Assembly: GCF_005796185.1 (NCBI RefSeq)
Contig: NZ_VAHM01000004.1
Coordinates: 217,792 to 281,791 of the forward strand
From: Pseudarthrobacter sp. NamB4
GTDB taxonomy: Bacteria > Actinomycetota > Actinomycetes > Actinomycetales > Micrococcaceae
DNA length: 64,000 nucleotides
Direction: 5' to 3'
The notes under the pieces are model-generated. The model made no database searches and had not been told where the DNA came from. It was given only the letters and a program-made list of their open reading frames with translations. The translations under genes were made by a program, and so were the position numbers. Shown here piece after piece: positions 8,977-24,974 of the stretch (the stretch's first letter is position 1; every line of letters begins with the position of its first letter).

Positions 8977-10095
8977 ATGGAACAAGACGTGAAGATCGAG
9001 CAGCTGTGGATCCCTGATTCACTTGAGGCACCCGATGCCGCAGACTTCCTTGCCGCCGTCGAGGTGGGGCGCAAGGTAAGGATGCATACGTGGGGGAGCG
9101 ACGACCTCGCTTACGGCCCGCAGGAAAAGCTCCTGGAATTCGCGGACCCGTATGAGCGGCAGCTGATCCTCGTGGCAAAGGTGGACGGGGAGATTGTGGG
9201 AACGGTGGACATCGCCCTTCCCCTCACGGACAATCTGGACCTCGCGGAGTTCACCCTCGACATCCTGCCGGAATTCCAGCGTCAAGGCGTCGGCAGGCGC
9301 CTGCTCCAGGCCGCCGAACAGTTGGCCCGCGCAGAAGGCCGGACGATGATCCTCGTGGACACCAACCACCCGGGCGCCTCGCTGCACGAATTCGAGCGGG
9401 CCCAGCTTGTCCCCGGTTCCGGCCAGGGGTTCGTGCCGTTGGAGAGCCGGGAGGTGGAGTTCGCGCAAAAGACCGGATACACCCTGCAGCACATCGAACA
9501 GTTCAGCTCCTGCACCCTGCCGCTGGATACCAAGCTGGTGGCCGACCTGCAGGCCGAGGCGGAGGAGGCCAACAACGGCCGGTACCGGCTGCACCATTGG
9601 ACGGACCGCTGCCCGGACCGTTGGCTGGAAGCAGTCGCGGCCCTCGAGAACCAGGCGGGGGCCGGCGTCGACCCTTCCTTGCAGGCGCCTGTTGAGCAGG
9701 ACATGGTGTTCGACGGCGGCATCCTCCGGGAAGCTGAAGACGTCGCCATTGCACAGGGCAGGCAGACGGTGGTCACCGCCGTCGAACACCTCGCCACAGG
9801 GGCCCTCGTGGGACTGACCACGATCACGGTGCTGGCTCACCGCACCGACGTAGTGTTCCAGGACGACACGCTGGTCCTGCAGGAGCACCGCGGGAACAAG
9901 CTGGGATTGCTGATCAAGGTGGCCAACATGGAACGGCTCAGCGAGCAGTTCCCCGATGCCCGGGTGATCTACACCTGGAATGCCCCCGAAAACCGGTACC
10001 TCCTGACGGTGAACAAACAACTGGGCTTCCAGACGGCGGGGGTGACCGGCATCTGGCAAAAGGAGCTCCCCCGGCTTCGCGCCAGCAACAGCTGA
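8977..10095 (+). CDS. GNAT-family N-acetyltransferase (second of a tandem pair)
   Basis: A 372-residue paralogue of the preceding gene. The N-terminal GNAT half contains LPEFQRQGVGRRLLQAAEQL. The C-terminal half contains QEHRGNKLGLLIKVANMERL and YTWNAPENRYLLTVNKQLGF, nearly matching the first copy. I chose ATG 8977 (MEQDVKIEQLW), seven bases after the upstream stop; an in-frame ATG at 8911 would overlap the previous gene by 59 bases and has no support. The two genes probably form an operon and arose by duplication. The acetylated substrate is unknown. Confidence 0.8.
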   Translation: MEQDVKIEQLWIPDSLEAPDAADFLAAVEVGRKVRMHTWGSDDLAYGPQEKLLEFADPYERQLILVAKVDGEIVGTVDIALPLTDNLDLAEFTLDILPEFQRQGVGRRLLQAAEQLARAEGRTMILVDTNHPGASLHEFERAQLVPGSGQGFVPLESREVEFAQKTGYTLQHIEQFSSCTLPLDTKLVADLQAEAEEANNGRYRLHHWTDRCPDRWLEAVAALENQAGAGVDPSLQAPVEQDMVFDGGILREAEDVAIAQGRQTVVTAVEHLATGALVGLTTITVLAHRTDVVFQDDTLVLQEHRGNKLGLLIKVANMERLSEQFPDARVIYTWNAPENRYLLTVNKQLGFQTAGVTGIWQKELPRLRASNS

Positions 10096-10104
10096 TGCAC
10101 CGAT

Positions 10105-10133
10105 TTGGCGGACAGTGGGCCCTCCCGTAGACT
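10105..10133 (+). promoter_or_regulatory. Promoter of the rplJ-rplL operon
   Basis: TTGGCG (10105-10110), a 17-base spacer and TAGACT (10128-10133), immediately upstream of the L10 leader. Box sequences and spacing fit a housekeeping sigma promoter. Confidence 0.65.
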
Positions 10134-10139
10134 TGAACT

Positions 10140-10340
10140 ACCAAAGACCGTCGGTTGTTGGAAACCCACTCTCCTGAACATGGCTCAACTCTGCAGTTGT
10201 GCGCGGGAGACTGAAGTGGTTTTCCGGACGAAGGACCCTCAACGCAGGGCGGCCAACGCAGGTGAACGAAGCATAGTTCCATGGAATTGTCCATGTTGAG
10301 CCAAGCCCCGTGCATCTGCGCGGGGCGTTTTTAGTTTTAG
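10140..10340 (+). ncRNA. Ribosomal protein L10 leader (autoregulatory 5' UTR)
   Basis: The roughly 200-base leader begins with AAAGACCGTCGGTTGTTGG, the conserved 5' arm of bacterial L10 leaders, to which the L10(L12)4 complex binds. A long-range pair is visible: TGGCTCAAC (10180-10188) is complementary to GTTGAGCCA (10295-10303). An intrinsic terminator (10305-10332) follows. This suggests repression by transcription attenuation before rplJ. The assignment rests on the motif and position; a covariance-model search was not run. Confidence 0.8.
10305..10332 (+). terminator. Attenuator terminator in the L10 leader
   Basis: A 9-bp stem (GCCCCGTGC with GCGCGGGGC), ATCT tetraloop and the tail GTTTTT, ending 60 bases before rplJ. 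Because it precedes the genes it must read through, it is probably a regulated attenuator. Confidence 0.8.
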
Positions 10341-10392
10341 CTCATCCGAGCGGGGACCGTCGAATACCGGCACTATCCCCGGAAGGAGGGTT

Positions 10393-10974
10393 ATGGCAAC
10401 GCCTACCAAGGTTTCAGCAGTAGCTGAGATCACTAACGATTTCAAGGAATCGAACGCCGCTGTCCTGACCGAATACCGCGGGCTCACCGTTGCACAGCTC
10501 AAGCAGCTGCGTGTTTCTCTCGGCCAGGACACCAAGTTCGCGGTCGTGAAGAACACCCTGACCGCCATTGCAGCCAAGGAAGCCGGTGTCGAAGCATTCG
10601 ACGGCCAGCTTGCCGGCCCCACTGCAATTGCGTTCATCAAGGGTGACGCAGTTGCCGCTGCCAAGAGCCTGACGGATTTTGCCAAGGCCAACAAGCAGCT
10701 GGTCATCAAGACCGGTTACTTCGAGGGCAAGGCTCTGGATGCCACCGAGGTCGCCGCACTGGCTGCCCTCGAGTCCCGCGAGCTGCAGCTCGCCAAGGTT
10801 GCAGGCGTCCTCAAGGCACCCGCCGCCGCAGCTGCACGCATCATCGACGCACTGCGCCTCAAGCTTGAAGAAGAGAACGGTGCGCCGGCAGCTGCCGAGG
10901 CTCCCGCCGCTGAAGAAGCTCCCGCCGCTGAAGCCGAAGCTGCCGCTGAAGCTCCCGCAGCCGAAGAGAACTGA
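10393..10974 (+). CDS. rplJ: 50S ribosomal protein L10
   Basis: A 193-residue protein. The N-terminal rRNA/L11-binding domain includes [20 protein letters not shown]. It is followed by the helix that binds L7/L12 dimers and an Ala/Glu/Pro-rich tail (about the last 28 residues) typical of actinobacteria. L10 anchors the L7/L12 stalk and represses its own operon through the upstream leader. ATG 10393 follows GGAAGGAGG. Confidence 0.97.
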   Translation: MATPTKVSAVAEITNDFKESNAAVLTEYRGLTVAQLKQLRVSLGQDTKFAVVKNTLTAIAAKEAGVEAFDGQLAGPTAIAFIKGDAVAAAKSLTDFAKANKQLVIKTGYFEGKALDATEVAALAALESRELQLAKVAGVLKAPAAAAARIIDALRLKLEEENGAPAAAEAPAAEEAPAAEAEAAAEAPAAEEN

Positions 10975-11051
10975 TTCTCTTTACCCCAAAAGACTCAGGT
11001 GTGCTGCCCGGCCATGTGCCGCTGGACACCACAACAGGAAGGACGCCTACC

Positions 11052-11429
11052 ATGGCGAAGCTCAGCAACGAAGAGCTCATTGAAGCTTTCAAGGAACTGA
11101 CCATCATCGAGCTCTCCGAGTTCGTCAAGCTCTTCGAAGAGACCTTCGAAGTTACCGCTGCTGCTGTTGCAGTTGCCGGCCCCGCCGGTGGCGGAGCTGC
11201 TGAAGAGGTTGAAGAAAAGACCGACTTCGACGTCATCCTCGAAGCTGCCGGCGACAAGAAGATCGCAGTGATCAAGGAAGTCCGCGCCATCACCTCCCTG
11301 GGCCTCAAGGAAGCCAAGGACCTGGTTGACAGCGCACCGAAGGCTGTCCTCGAAGGCGCCAACAAGGAAGCTGCCGAGAAGGCCAAGGAGCAGCTCGAGG
11401 CTGCAGGCGCCACCGTTACCCTCAAGTAA
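11052..11429 (+). CDS. rplL: 50S ribosomal protein L7/L12
   Basis: A 125-residue protein. The dimerising N-terminus is [20 protein letters not shown]; a flexible Ala/Gly hinge (about 37-52) and the factor-binding C-terminal domain ([35 protein letters not shown]) follow. L7/L12 recruits EF-Tu and EF-G. ATG 11052 has CAGGAAGG upstream; an in-frame ATG further left would add a non-conserved leader. It forms an operon with rplJ and is followed by a terminator. Confidence 0.98.
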   Translation: MAKLSNEELIEAFKELTIIELSEFVKLFEETFEVTAAAVAVAGPAGGGAAEEVEEKTDFDVILEAAGDKKIAVIKEVRAITSLGLKEAKDLVDSAPKAVLEGANKEAAEKAKEQLEAAGATVTLK

Positions 11430-11445
11430 CAGCGCTTTATTCCTT

Positions 11446-11485
11446 CGAAAGCCCCGTCCACGTTTGTGGGCGGGGCTTTCGCTTT
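11446..11485 (+). terminator. Intrinsic terminator after rplL
   Basis: A 16-bp stem (11446-11461 with 11466-11481, one G-T pair), GTTT loop and a short CTTT tail, 16 bases after the rplL stop. It may also serve the convergent deacylase gene. Confidence 0.85.
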
Positions 11486-11509
11486 AACAGCGGCTGCCGT
11501 GGCAGCGGC

Positions 11510-12007
11510 CTAGGCGGGGTCGCTGATGTCCGCAACCACGGCCCCCAATGCTGAGGTGAGGGCATCGGCGTCAACGAAGGCGCTGTAGCCGTGAGCGCCG
11601 GCCCCCATGGAGATCCGCCGGCCGGTGATGGTGGCGTCCGCATAGACTGGCCAGCTTGTGGTGCTGCCCAGGGGCGTGATGGTTCCCCGCTCGTAGCCCG
11701 TGGCATCCAGCGCCACGTCGGCCGGTGGCAGCGACAGCTTGTTGACGCCCACCAGGGCCCGGAGCTTGGGCCACGAGATCTGCCGGTCACCCGGGATCAG
11801 CGCAAACAGGAACGTGCCGTCCTTGTGCTTGACCACCAGGGACTTGACGATATCGGCGGGGGTGATGCCCAGGATGCCGGCGGCTTCGGCCAGGCTCCTG
11901 GCGGCAGGCCTCTCCACTACGTCCACCTGGAGACCGCGGGCGGCGGCGTCAGCCAGGAAACGCTCCCGCCCGACGCCGTCCGGTCCGTCCGTTGCTGCGC
12001 CCGCCAT
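11510..12007 (-). CDS. YbaK/EbsC-family aminoacyl-tRNA deacylase
   Basis: A 165-residue single-domain protein of the YbaK/ProX fold, with hallmarks LGITPADIVKSLVVKHKDG (containing the conserved lysine), FLFALIPGDRQISWPKL, and ITPLGSTTSWPVYADATI. Family members hydrolyse mischarged tRNAs such as Cys- or Ala-tRNA(Pro). The preferred start, ATG 12007, shares its A with the TGA stop of the upstream thiolase gene (TGATG), implying translational coupling; a longer in-frame start would overlap the thiolase by 171 bases. The precise tRNA specificity is not determined. Confidence 0.85.
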   Translation of the reverse strand: MAGAATDGPDGVGRERFLADAAARGLQVDVVERPAARSLAEAAGILGITPADIVKSLVVKHKDGTFLFALIPGDRQISWPKLRALVGVNKLSLPPADVALDATGYERGTITPLGSTTSWPVYADATITGRRISMGAGAHGYSAFVDADALTSALGAVVADISDPA

Positions 12008-13206
12008 CAGTCGCGGTACAGCAGGAGCGCCTCGCCCTGCCCACCGCCGCCACACAGGGACACAGCGGCCTTGCCGCCTCCGCGCCGCTTGAGTTCGTGG
12101 GCTGCATGCACGGCCAGGCGTGCCCCCGATGCCCCAATCGGGTGGCCCAGCGCAGTGGCGCCGCCATGGAGGTTGCACTTTTCCAAGGGGTAGTCGAGGT
12201 CCTTGAGTGACTGCACGGCCACGGACCCGAAGGCTTCGTTGATCTCGATGAAGTCCAGGTCCGCCGTGGTCCAGCCTGCCCGGCCCAGCGCGTTCATGAT
12301 CGCGTTGGACGGCTGGGAGTGAAGCGAGTTGTCCGGGCCCGCAACCTGTCCCGGCTTTCCCACCACTGCCAGATATTCCAGTCCGTGCTCTTCGGCGTAA
12401 CCGCGGGACGTGAGCACCAGGGCGGCAGCGCCGTCGGACAATGGGGAGGAGTTGCCGGCGGTGATGGTGCCGTCCGTGACGAAGGCTGCGCGCAGGCCTG
12501 CCAGCGACTCGACGGAGGCATTCGGGCGGACGCCCTCGTCGGTGTCCACGACTATGGGATCGCCCTTGCGCTGCTTGACGCTGATGGGGACGATCTCGTC
12601 GTCGAACGTTCCATTCTTGGCTGCCAGCGCCGCGCGCTGGTGCGAATAGGCGGCCACGTTGTCCTGTGAGGTGCGGTCAATGCCCAGGGCAAGGTTGCGC
12701 ATCTCCGTGGACAGGCCCATCGACTGGCCGTCAAAAGCATCGGTGAGGCCGTCATGCGCGGCGGCATCCAGGGCCTGGATGGACCCGTAGGTCCAGCCCT
12801 GGCGTGAACCGGGAAGCAGGTGGGGCGCCCGGGTCATGGACTCCTGGCCGCCGGCCACGACGACCGCAGCCTCGGCGCCACGGATCATCCTGGCCGCATC
12901 GATGACGGCCGTCAGGCCGGACAGGCATACCTTGTTGACCGTCACCGCAGGGACGTTCCAGCCGATTCCGGCGGCGATGGAACTCTGCCGGGCAGGGTTC
13001 TGGCCCGCCCCGGCCTGCAGGACCTGGCCCATGATCACGGCCTCAACATCGGCAACATCGACGCCGCTGGCTGCCAGGGCGGCTTTGATGGCATGTGCGC
13101 CGAGGTCCACCGCCGTGAAGCTGGCCAGTTGGCCATTGATGCGCCCGGTAGGAGTCCGCGCACCCGCAAGGATGACAACGTCGCTGTTGCCTGGAGAGTT
13201 GCCCAT
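12007..13206 (-). CDS. Acetyl-CoA C-acetyltransferase (thiolase)
   Basis: A 399-residue thiolase with the full catalytic set: nucleophile Cys94 in NKVCLSGLTAV, NEAFGSVAVQ, His in GGATALGHPIGASGARL, and the second cysteine in SLCGGGGQGEALLL. It condenses two acetyl-CoA or cleaves acetoacetyl-CoA in the cytoplasm; length and motifs suit the biosynthetic/PhaA-type class. It starts at ATG 13206 (MGNSPGNSDVVILAGARTP). It is transcribed away from rpoB and coupled to the deacylase gene downstream, though no functional link is evident. Confidence 0.93.
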   Translation of the reverse strand: MGNSPGNSDVVILAGARTPTGRINGQLASFTAVDLGAHAIKAALAASGVDVADVEAVIMGQVLQAGAGQNPARQSSIAAGIGWNVPAVTVNKVCLSGLTAVIDAARMIRGAEAAVVVAGGQESMTRAPHLLPGSRQGWTYGSIQALDAAAHDGLTDAFDGQSMGLSTEMRNLALGIDRTSQDNVAAYSHQRAALAAKNGTFDDEIVPISVKQRKGDPIVVDTDEGVRPNASVESLAGLRAAFVTDGTITAGNSSPLSDGAAALVLTSRGYAEEHGLEYLAVVGKPGQVAGPDNSLHSQPSNAIMNALGRAGWTTADLDFIEINEAFGSVAVQSLKDLDYPLEKCNLHGGATALGHPIGASGARLAVHAAHELKRRGGGKAAVSLCGGGGQGEALLLYRD

Positions 13207-13718
13207 GGTTATCTCTTCCGCTCTGATCCGATGTAAGCCACCAAGGTTATCGTGACCCTGGTCACCTAACTATTCAAACGCGCGGGCCGGCTTGTGCATT
13301 CCGCGAAGCTCAAGGGGACGGGTCCCCTTTGGGGGCAGAGGCGGCTGGCGCTGTTTCCGGGGCGCCGCCGTCGTCCTTCTCCAACGGCCAAGCCCGCCGG
13401 CCGTGCATCAATCAACTGGCCTGACGCTGTAGAACAGGAAAAAACAGGTGCTTGCAATCCGGCCGGACATGGGGTAGACACGTAGGTTGTTTTGCCGTAT
13501 CGTAGATATTTGCGTCTTCCCTGTTTACCTTCAGCCTTCATATAGCGGTGGGCTTCGCCTGGCAGCTGGCAATCAACGTGCCGTAACAACGTCACAGCAT
13601 AGCCGGTACAGGTCCCGGGTCATATAGCGGAACCGGATGGTAGCGCTGTGGAGTCATTCCGCAGGGTGCACAGCGGGGGAGATCTGAAAACGCCTGAAGG
13701 TCTGTGGAAGGATCCCTC
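13207..13718. other. Intergenic region between thiolase and rpoB
   Basis: There is no coding signal in these 512 bases. It holds a small palindrome (AAGGGGA-CGGG-TCCCCTT, 13312-13329), a good plus-strand promoter (13452-13480), and a roughly 230-base leader of rpoB. The leader contains TCATATAGCGG twice (13538-13548 and 13620-13630), a motif that recurs before rpoA. Confidence 0.7.
13452..13480 (+). promoter_or_regulatory. Promoter of rpoB-rpoC
   Basis: TTGCAA (13452-13457), a 17-base spacer, TAGACA (13475-13480). This is the best -35/-10 pair in the gap and implies an rpoB leader of about 230 bases. Confidence 0.65.
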
Positions 13719-17228
<3,510 letters not shown>

Positions 17229-17232
17229 GGGA

Positions 17233-17262
17233 TACGACGGCGGGCGACCGCCCGCCGTCGTA
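17233..17262 (+). other. Perfect intercistronic hairpin between rpoB and rpoC
   Basis: A 13-bp perfect stem (TACGACGGCGGGC with its complement) and a four-base loop lie five bases after the rpoB stop. No T run follows, so it is unlikely to be a classical terminator. It may protect or process the mRNA. Confidence 0.75.
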
Positions 17263-17328
17263 CATCACCTCCCTCATTCCGCACCCAAAGACTTCAGAGT
17301 TTAGAGAACAAGAGAGAACAGGGACCAT

Positions 17329-21228
<3,900 letters not shown>

Positions 21229-21242
21229 GAGTTCGTGAACGG

Positions 21243-21281
21243 GCCCCGTCTCCGCAGTGCTTCGGCGCTGGGAGGCGGGGC
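21243..21281 (+). terminator. Terminator after rpoC
   Basis: A long stem (21243-21253 with 21271-21281) continues, after one bulged base, into CAGTGC-TTCG-GCGCTG with a stable UUCG tetraloop. The T run is weak (GTTTAA a few bases later), as is common in high-GC actinobacteria. Confidence 0.8.
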
Positions 21282-21293
21282 TCTCCCGTTTAA

Positions 21294-21358
21294 CCCAGCT
21301 GGCTAGCGCTAGGTGTCGTTATGAGCCCCATAACGACGCCTGGTGCTATCCAGTTGGG
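21294..21358. repeat. 30-bp imperfect palindrome (possible extragenic hairpin element)
   Basis: Arms 21294-21323 and 21329-21358 pair along nearly all of 30 positions (one mismatch plus a few G-T pairs) around a five-base loop. The core is GTCGTTATG-AGCCC-CATAACGAC. It is separate from the rpoC terminator and too long for a simple terminator. It lies about 15 bases before the rpsL promoter. It may be a mobile or REP-like hairpin. Confidence 0.75.
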
Positions 21359-21371
21359 GGAGGGGCGCCGA

Positions 21372-21401
21372 TTAAGGCGTGGGAGCGGTCCATGCTAGAC
21401 T
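21372..21401 (+). promoter_or_regulatory. Promoter of rpsL-rpsG-fusA
   Basis: TTAAGG (21372-21377), an 18-base spacer, TGC-TAGACT (-10 at 21396-21401, with an extended TGN). This leaves a leader of about 275 bases before rpsL, in which I see no ORF. The whole gap 21229-21681 contains only the terminator, the palindrome, this promoter and the leader. Confidence 0.6.
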
Positions 21402-21681
21402 TGTTACCAATTGTTATTGTGGCAGTGGATGAGTGCGCCGGTACCAGCTGGAAAGCTGAACCAGAGCGACGTTTCCGGTTTGCAGGGTTCTTGTGCAACG
21501 TATGCCACATTTTTGCATGCCTAGGGAACTGTACGCGCGAGCCGCAGCCAAGGAATGCGATCCGACTATTAAGGCTTCGCCTTCGCCGCCGTGGAGATCT
21601 TCTTCAAGGCCCGGGCGGCGGGGCAACGCAACAAGAGAGTGACCGGAAGCGGCCACTCCGGATAAAACGGAGAACACGAGA

Positions 21682-22056
21682 GTGCCTACGATTAACCAGC
21701 TGGTCCGTAAGGGCCGCACGCCTAAGGTCTCAAAGACCAAGGCTCCCGCGCTTAAGGGCAGCCCCATGCGCCGCGGTGTTTGCACCCGCGTTTACACCAC
21801 CACCCCGAAGAAGCCGAACTCGGCTCTGCGTAAGGTGGCACGTGTGCGCCTCAACGGCGGCATTGAAGTTACCGCCTACATCCCCGGTGTTGGCCACAAC
21901 CTGCAGGAGCACTCCATTGTGCTCGTCCGCGGTGGCCGCGTGAAGGACCTCCCGGGTGTTCGCTACAAGATCGTCCGTGGCGCCCTCGATACCCAGGGTG
22001 TGAAGAACCGTAAGCAGGCACGCAGCCGCTACGGCGCAAAGATGGAGAAGAAGTAA
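21682..22056 (+). CDS. rpsL: 30S ribosomal protein S12
   Basis: A 124-residue protein with the S12 signatures [32 protein letters not shown] (decoding-site loop) and [15 protein letters not shown]. The two lysines altered in streptomycin resistance are both present, so the sequence looks streptomycin-sensitive. The start is GTG 21682. One base separates it from rpsG (TAATATG), so the two are translationally coupled. Confidence 0.98.
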   Translation: MPTINQLVRKGRTPKVSKTKAPALKGSPMRRGVCTRVYTTTPKKPNSALRKVARVRLNGGIEVTAYIPGVGHNLQEHSIVLVRGGRVKDLPGVRYKIVRGALDTQGVKNRKQARSRYGAKMEKK

Positions 22057-22057
22057 T

Positions 22058-22528
22058 ATGCCTCGCAAGGGTCCGGCCCCCAAGCGGCCGCTCGTTTCGG
22101 ATCCGGTCTACGGTTCCCCGCTGGTAACCCAGCTCATCAACAAGGTGCTCGTTGACGGCAAGAAGTCCACGGCAGAGCGCATTGTCTACGGTGCCCTCGA
22201 AGGCGCACGCGCCAAGTCCGGGGGCGACCCCGTAGCAGCGCTGAAGAAGGCCATGGACAACGTCAAGCCTTCCCTTGAGGTCCGCTCCCGCCGTGTCGGT
22301 GGCGCCACTTACCAGGTTCCGGTTGAAGTCAAGCCGGGCCGCTCCACCGCTCTCGCCCTGCGGTGGCTGGTTGGCTACTCCAAGGCCCGCCGTGAGAAGA
22401 CGATGACCGAGCGGCTCCAGAACGAAATCCTGGATGCCTCCAACGGTCTCGGTGCCGCTGTGAAGCGTCGCGAAGACACCCACAAGATGGCCGAGTCCAA
22501 CAAGGCCTTCGCACACTACCGCTGGTAA
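22058..22528 (+). CDS. rpsG: 30S ribosomal protein S7
   Basis: A 156-residue protein beginning [19 protein letters not shown], with the S7 core [19 protein letters not shown] and ending KAFAHYRW. S7 nucleates the head of the 30S subunit. It lies directly behind rpsL and before fusA in the classical str operon; a perfect hairpin separates it from fusA. Confidence 0.98.
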   Translation: MPRKGPAPKRPLVSDPVYGSPLVTQLINKVLVDGKKSTAERIVYGALEGARAKSGGDPVAALKKAMDNVKPSLEVRSRRVGGATYQVPVEVKPGRSTALALRWLVGYSKARREKTMTERLQNEILDASNGLGAAVKRREDTHKMAESNKAFAHYRW

Positions 22529-22539
22529 TACTCCCCGGA

Positions 22540-22567
22540 CGCCGCCGGCTCAATAGAGCCGGCGGCG
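22540..22567 (+). other. Perfect intercistronic hairpin between rpsG and fusA
   Basis: A 12-bp perfect stem (CGCCGCCGGCTC with its complement) and AATA loop, without a T run, 11 bases after the rpsG stop. It may adjust read-through or mRNA processing between rpsG and fusA. Confidence 0.7.
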
Positions 22568-22597
22568 AACGCGTAGTCCATCCCAAAAGGAGACCCC

Positions 22598-24712
22598 GTG
22601 GCACAGGACGTGCTTACCGACCTTAGTAAGGTCCGCAACATCGGCATCATGGCCCACATTGATGCCGGCAAGACCACCACCACCGAGCGCATCCTGTTCT
22701 ACACGGGTGTGAACCACAAGATCGGCGAAACGCACGACGGCGCTTCGACCACCGACTGGATGGAACAGGAAAAGGAACGCGGCATCACCATCACGTCTGC
22801 CGCCGTGACCTGCTTCTGGGAAAACAACCAGATCAACATCATCGACACCCCCGGCCACGTTGACTTCACGGTCGAGGTTGAGCGCTCCCTGCGCGTCCTC
22901 GACGGTGCCGTTGCCGTGTTCGACGGCAAGGAAGGCGTGGAGCCGCAGTCCGAGACTGTGTGGCGCCAGGCTGACAAGTACAACGTCCCGCGTATCTGCT
23001 TCGTCAACAAGATGGACAAGCTGGGTGCCGACTTCTACTTCACCGTAGACACGATCATCAGCCGCCTCGGTGCCAAGCCGCTGGTCATGCAGCTGCCGAT
23101 CGGGGCCGAGAACGACTTCATCGGCGTCGTTGACCTGCTCTACATGCGTGCCCTCGTATGGCCCGGCGACGCCAAGGGCGACGTGACCATGGGTGCGAAG
23201 TACGAGATCCGCGAGATCCCGGCTGACCTCCAGGAAAAGGCCGAGGAGTACCGCGCGAACCTCGTTGAGACCGTCGCCGAGTCCTCCGAGGAACTCATGG
23301 AGAAGTACCTCGAGGGTGAAGAGATCTCGATCGAAGAGCTCAAGGCCGGCATCCGCAAGATGACCATCAACTCTGAGCTGTACCCGATTTTCTGCGGTTC
23401 CGCGTTCAAGAACCGCGGCGTTCAGCCCATGCTCGATGCAGTGGTGGACTACCTGCCGAACCCGCTCGACGTTCCCCCGATGGTCGGCCACGATCCTCGC
23501 GACGAAGAGAAGGAGCTCACCCGCAAGCCTTCCTCTGAAGAGCCCTTCTCAGCACTGGCCTTCAAGATTGCTGCACACCCCTTCTTCGGCCAGCTCACCT
23601 TCATCCGCGTGTACTCAGGTCACGTGGAGGCAGGCGCACAGGTGGTCAACTCCACCAAGGGCAAGAAGGAGCGCATCGGCAAGCTCTTCCAGATGCACGC
23701 CAACAAGGAAATGCCCGTGGAGGGCGCTACCGCCGGCCACATCTACGCAGCCATCGGTCTGAAGGACACCACCACGGGTGACACCCTGTGCGATGCCAAC
23801 AACCAGATCGTCCTCGAGTCCATGAGCTTCCCGGAGCCCGTGATCTCGGTTGCCATCGAACCCAACACCAAGGGTGACCAGGAGAAGCTCTCCACGGCCA
23901 TCCAGAAGCTCTCCGCTGAGGACCCCACCTTCCAGGTGTCCCTCAACGAAGACACCGGCCAGACCATCATCGCCGGCATGGGCGAGCTCCACCTGGACAT
24001 TCTGGTGGACCGCATGCGCCGCGAGTTCAAGGTCGAGGCCAACGTTGGCAAGCCGCAGGTTGCCTACCGCGAGACCATCAAGCGTGCTGTGGAGCGTCAC
24101 GACTACACGCACAAGAAGCAGACCGGTGGTTCAGGCCAGTTCGCAAAGATCCAGATCGCGATCGAGCCGCTGGACACCGCCGAGGGCGAACTGTACGAGT
24201 TCGAGAACAAGGTCACTGGTGGCCGCGTTCCCCGCGAGTACATCCCGTCTGTCGACGCCGGTATCCAGGATGCACTGAACGACGGCGTCCTGGCCGGTTA
24301 CCCGGTTGTCGGCATCAAGGCCACGCTGGTTGACGGCGCGTACCACGATGTTGACTCCTCGGAAATGGCGTTCAAGATCGCCGGCCGGATGGCTTTCAAG
24401 GAAGCTGCCCGTAAGGCGAACCCTGTCCTGCTCGAACCCCTGATGGATGTCGAGGTCCGCACCCCTGAGGAATACATGGGTGAAGTTATTGGTGACCTCA
24501 ACTCCCGCCGTGGCCAGATGCAGTCCATGGAGGATGCACAGGGCGTCAAGGTCATCCGTGCGCACGTCCCGCTGTCCGGCATGTTCGGATACATCGGTGA
24601 CCTGCGCTCCAAGACCCAGGGCCGTGCTGTTTACTCCATGACGTTCAACAGCTACGCCGAGGTCCCGAAGGCTGTTGCCGACGAGATCATCCAGAAGAGC
24701 CGCGGCGAATAA
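22598..24712 (+). CDS. fusA: Elongation factor G
   Basis: A 704-residue translocase GTPase. P-loop [19 protein letters not shown], switch [18 protein letters not shown] and NKMD are all present, followed by EF-G domains II-V ([32 protein letters not shown]). It drives ribosome translocation and, with RRF, recycling. GTG 22598 follows AAAAGGAGACCCC, an excellent ribosome site. It is the third gene of the str operon. A 262-base gap with its own promoter separates it from tuf. Confidence 0.98.
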   Translation: MAQDVLTDLSKVRNIGIMAHIDAGKTTTTERILFYTGVNHKIGETHDGASTTDWMEQEKERGITITSAAVTCFWENNQINIIDTPGHVDFTVEVERSLRVLDGAVAVFDGKEGVEPQSETVWRQADKYNVPRICFVNKMDKLGADFYFTVDTIISRLGAKPLVMQLPIGAENDFIGVVDLLYMRALVWPGDAKGDVTMGAKYEIREIPADLQEKAEEYRANLVETVAESSEELMEKYLEGEEISIEELKAGIRKMTINSELYPIFCGSAFKNRGVQPMLDAVVDYLPNPLDVPPMVGHDPRDEEKELTRKPSSEEPFSALAFKIAAHPFFGQLTFIRVYSGHVEAGAQVVNSTKGKKERIGKLFQMHANKEMPVEGATAGHIYAAIGLKDTTTGDTLCDANNQIVLESMSFPEPVISVAIEPNTKGDQEKLSTAIQKLSAEDPTFQVSLNEDTGQTIIAGMGELHLDILVDRMRREFKVEANVGKPQVAYRETIKRAVERHDYTHKKQTGGSGQFAKIQIAIEPLDTAEGELYEFENKVTGGRVPREYIPSVDAGIQDALNDGVLAGYPVVGIKATLVDGAYHDVDSSEMAFKIAGRMAFKEAARKANPVLLEPLMDVEVRTPEEYMGEVIGDLNSRRGQMQSMEDAQGVKVIRAHVPLSGMFGYIGDLRSKTQGRAVYSMTFNSYAEVPKAVADEIIQKSRGE

Positions 24713-24776
24713 TCCCTCGGGACTTTTCAACGCGAACAACCTCGGGTGCGCCTGCCGGAATCGGAAAGCGCAGCCG

Positions 24777-24844
24777 GTGCAGATGGCCGGACCGGCCGCA
24801 ACCATCCGGTCGGGCCGGATCCGGGCATCTGCACGAACAGGCTC
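24777..24844 (+). other. Structured region in the fusA-tuf gap
   Basis: GTGCAGATG (24777-24785) and CATCTGCAC (24836-24844) pair perfectly and enclose a second GC-rich stem (GACCGG with CCGGTC). No T run follows. It may be a terminator or attenuator for fusA. Confidence 0.5.
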
Positions 24845-24875
24845 AAGGCACTAGTATTAGTTCCTGAATCTGCAA

Positions 24876-24905
24876 TTTCACCAATCCAAAGCCCCCAAGT
24901 AGACT
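24876..24905 (+). promoter_or_regulatory. Promoter of tuf
   Basis: TTTCAC (24876-24881), an 18-base spacer, TAGACT (24900-24905), 69 bases before the tuf start. tuf often has its own promoter in addition to str-operon read-through. Confidence 0.55.
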
Positions 24906-24974
24906 TGCCTGAGTTTCTGCCGCGACAAGCGCGGCTGAAAGGTAAGTCATTTGAAAACGTTCTAGGAGGAACCT

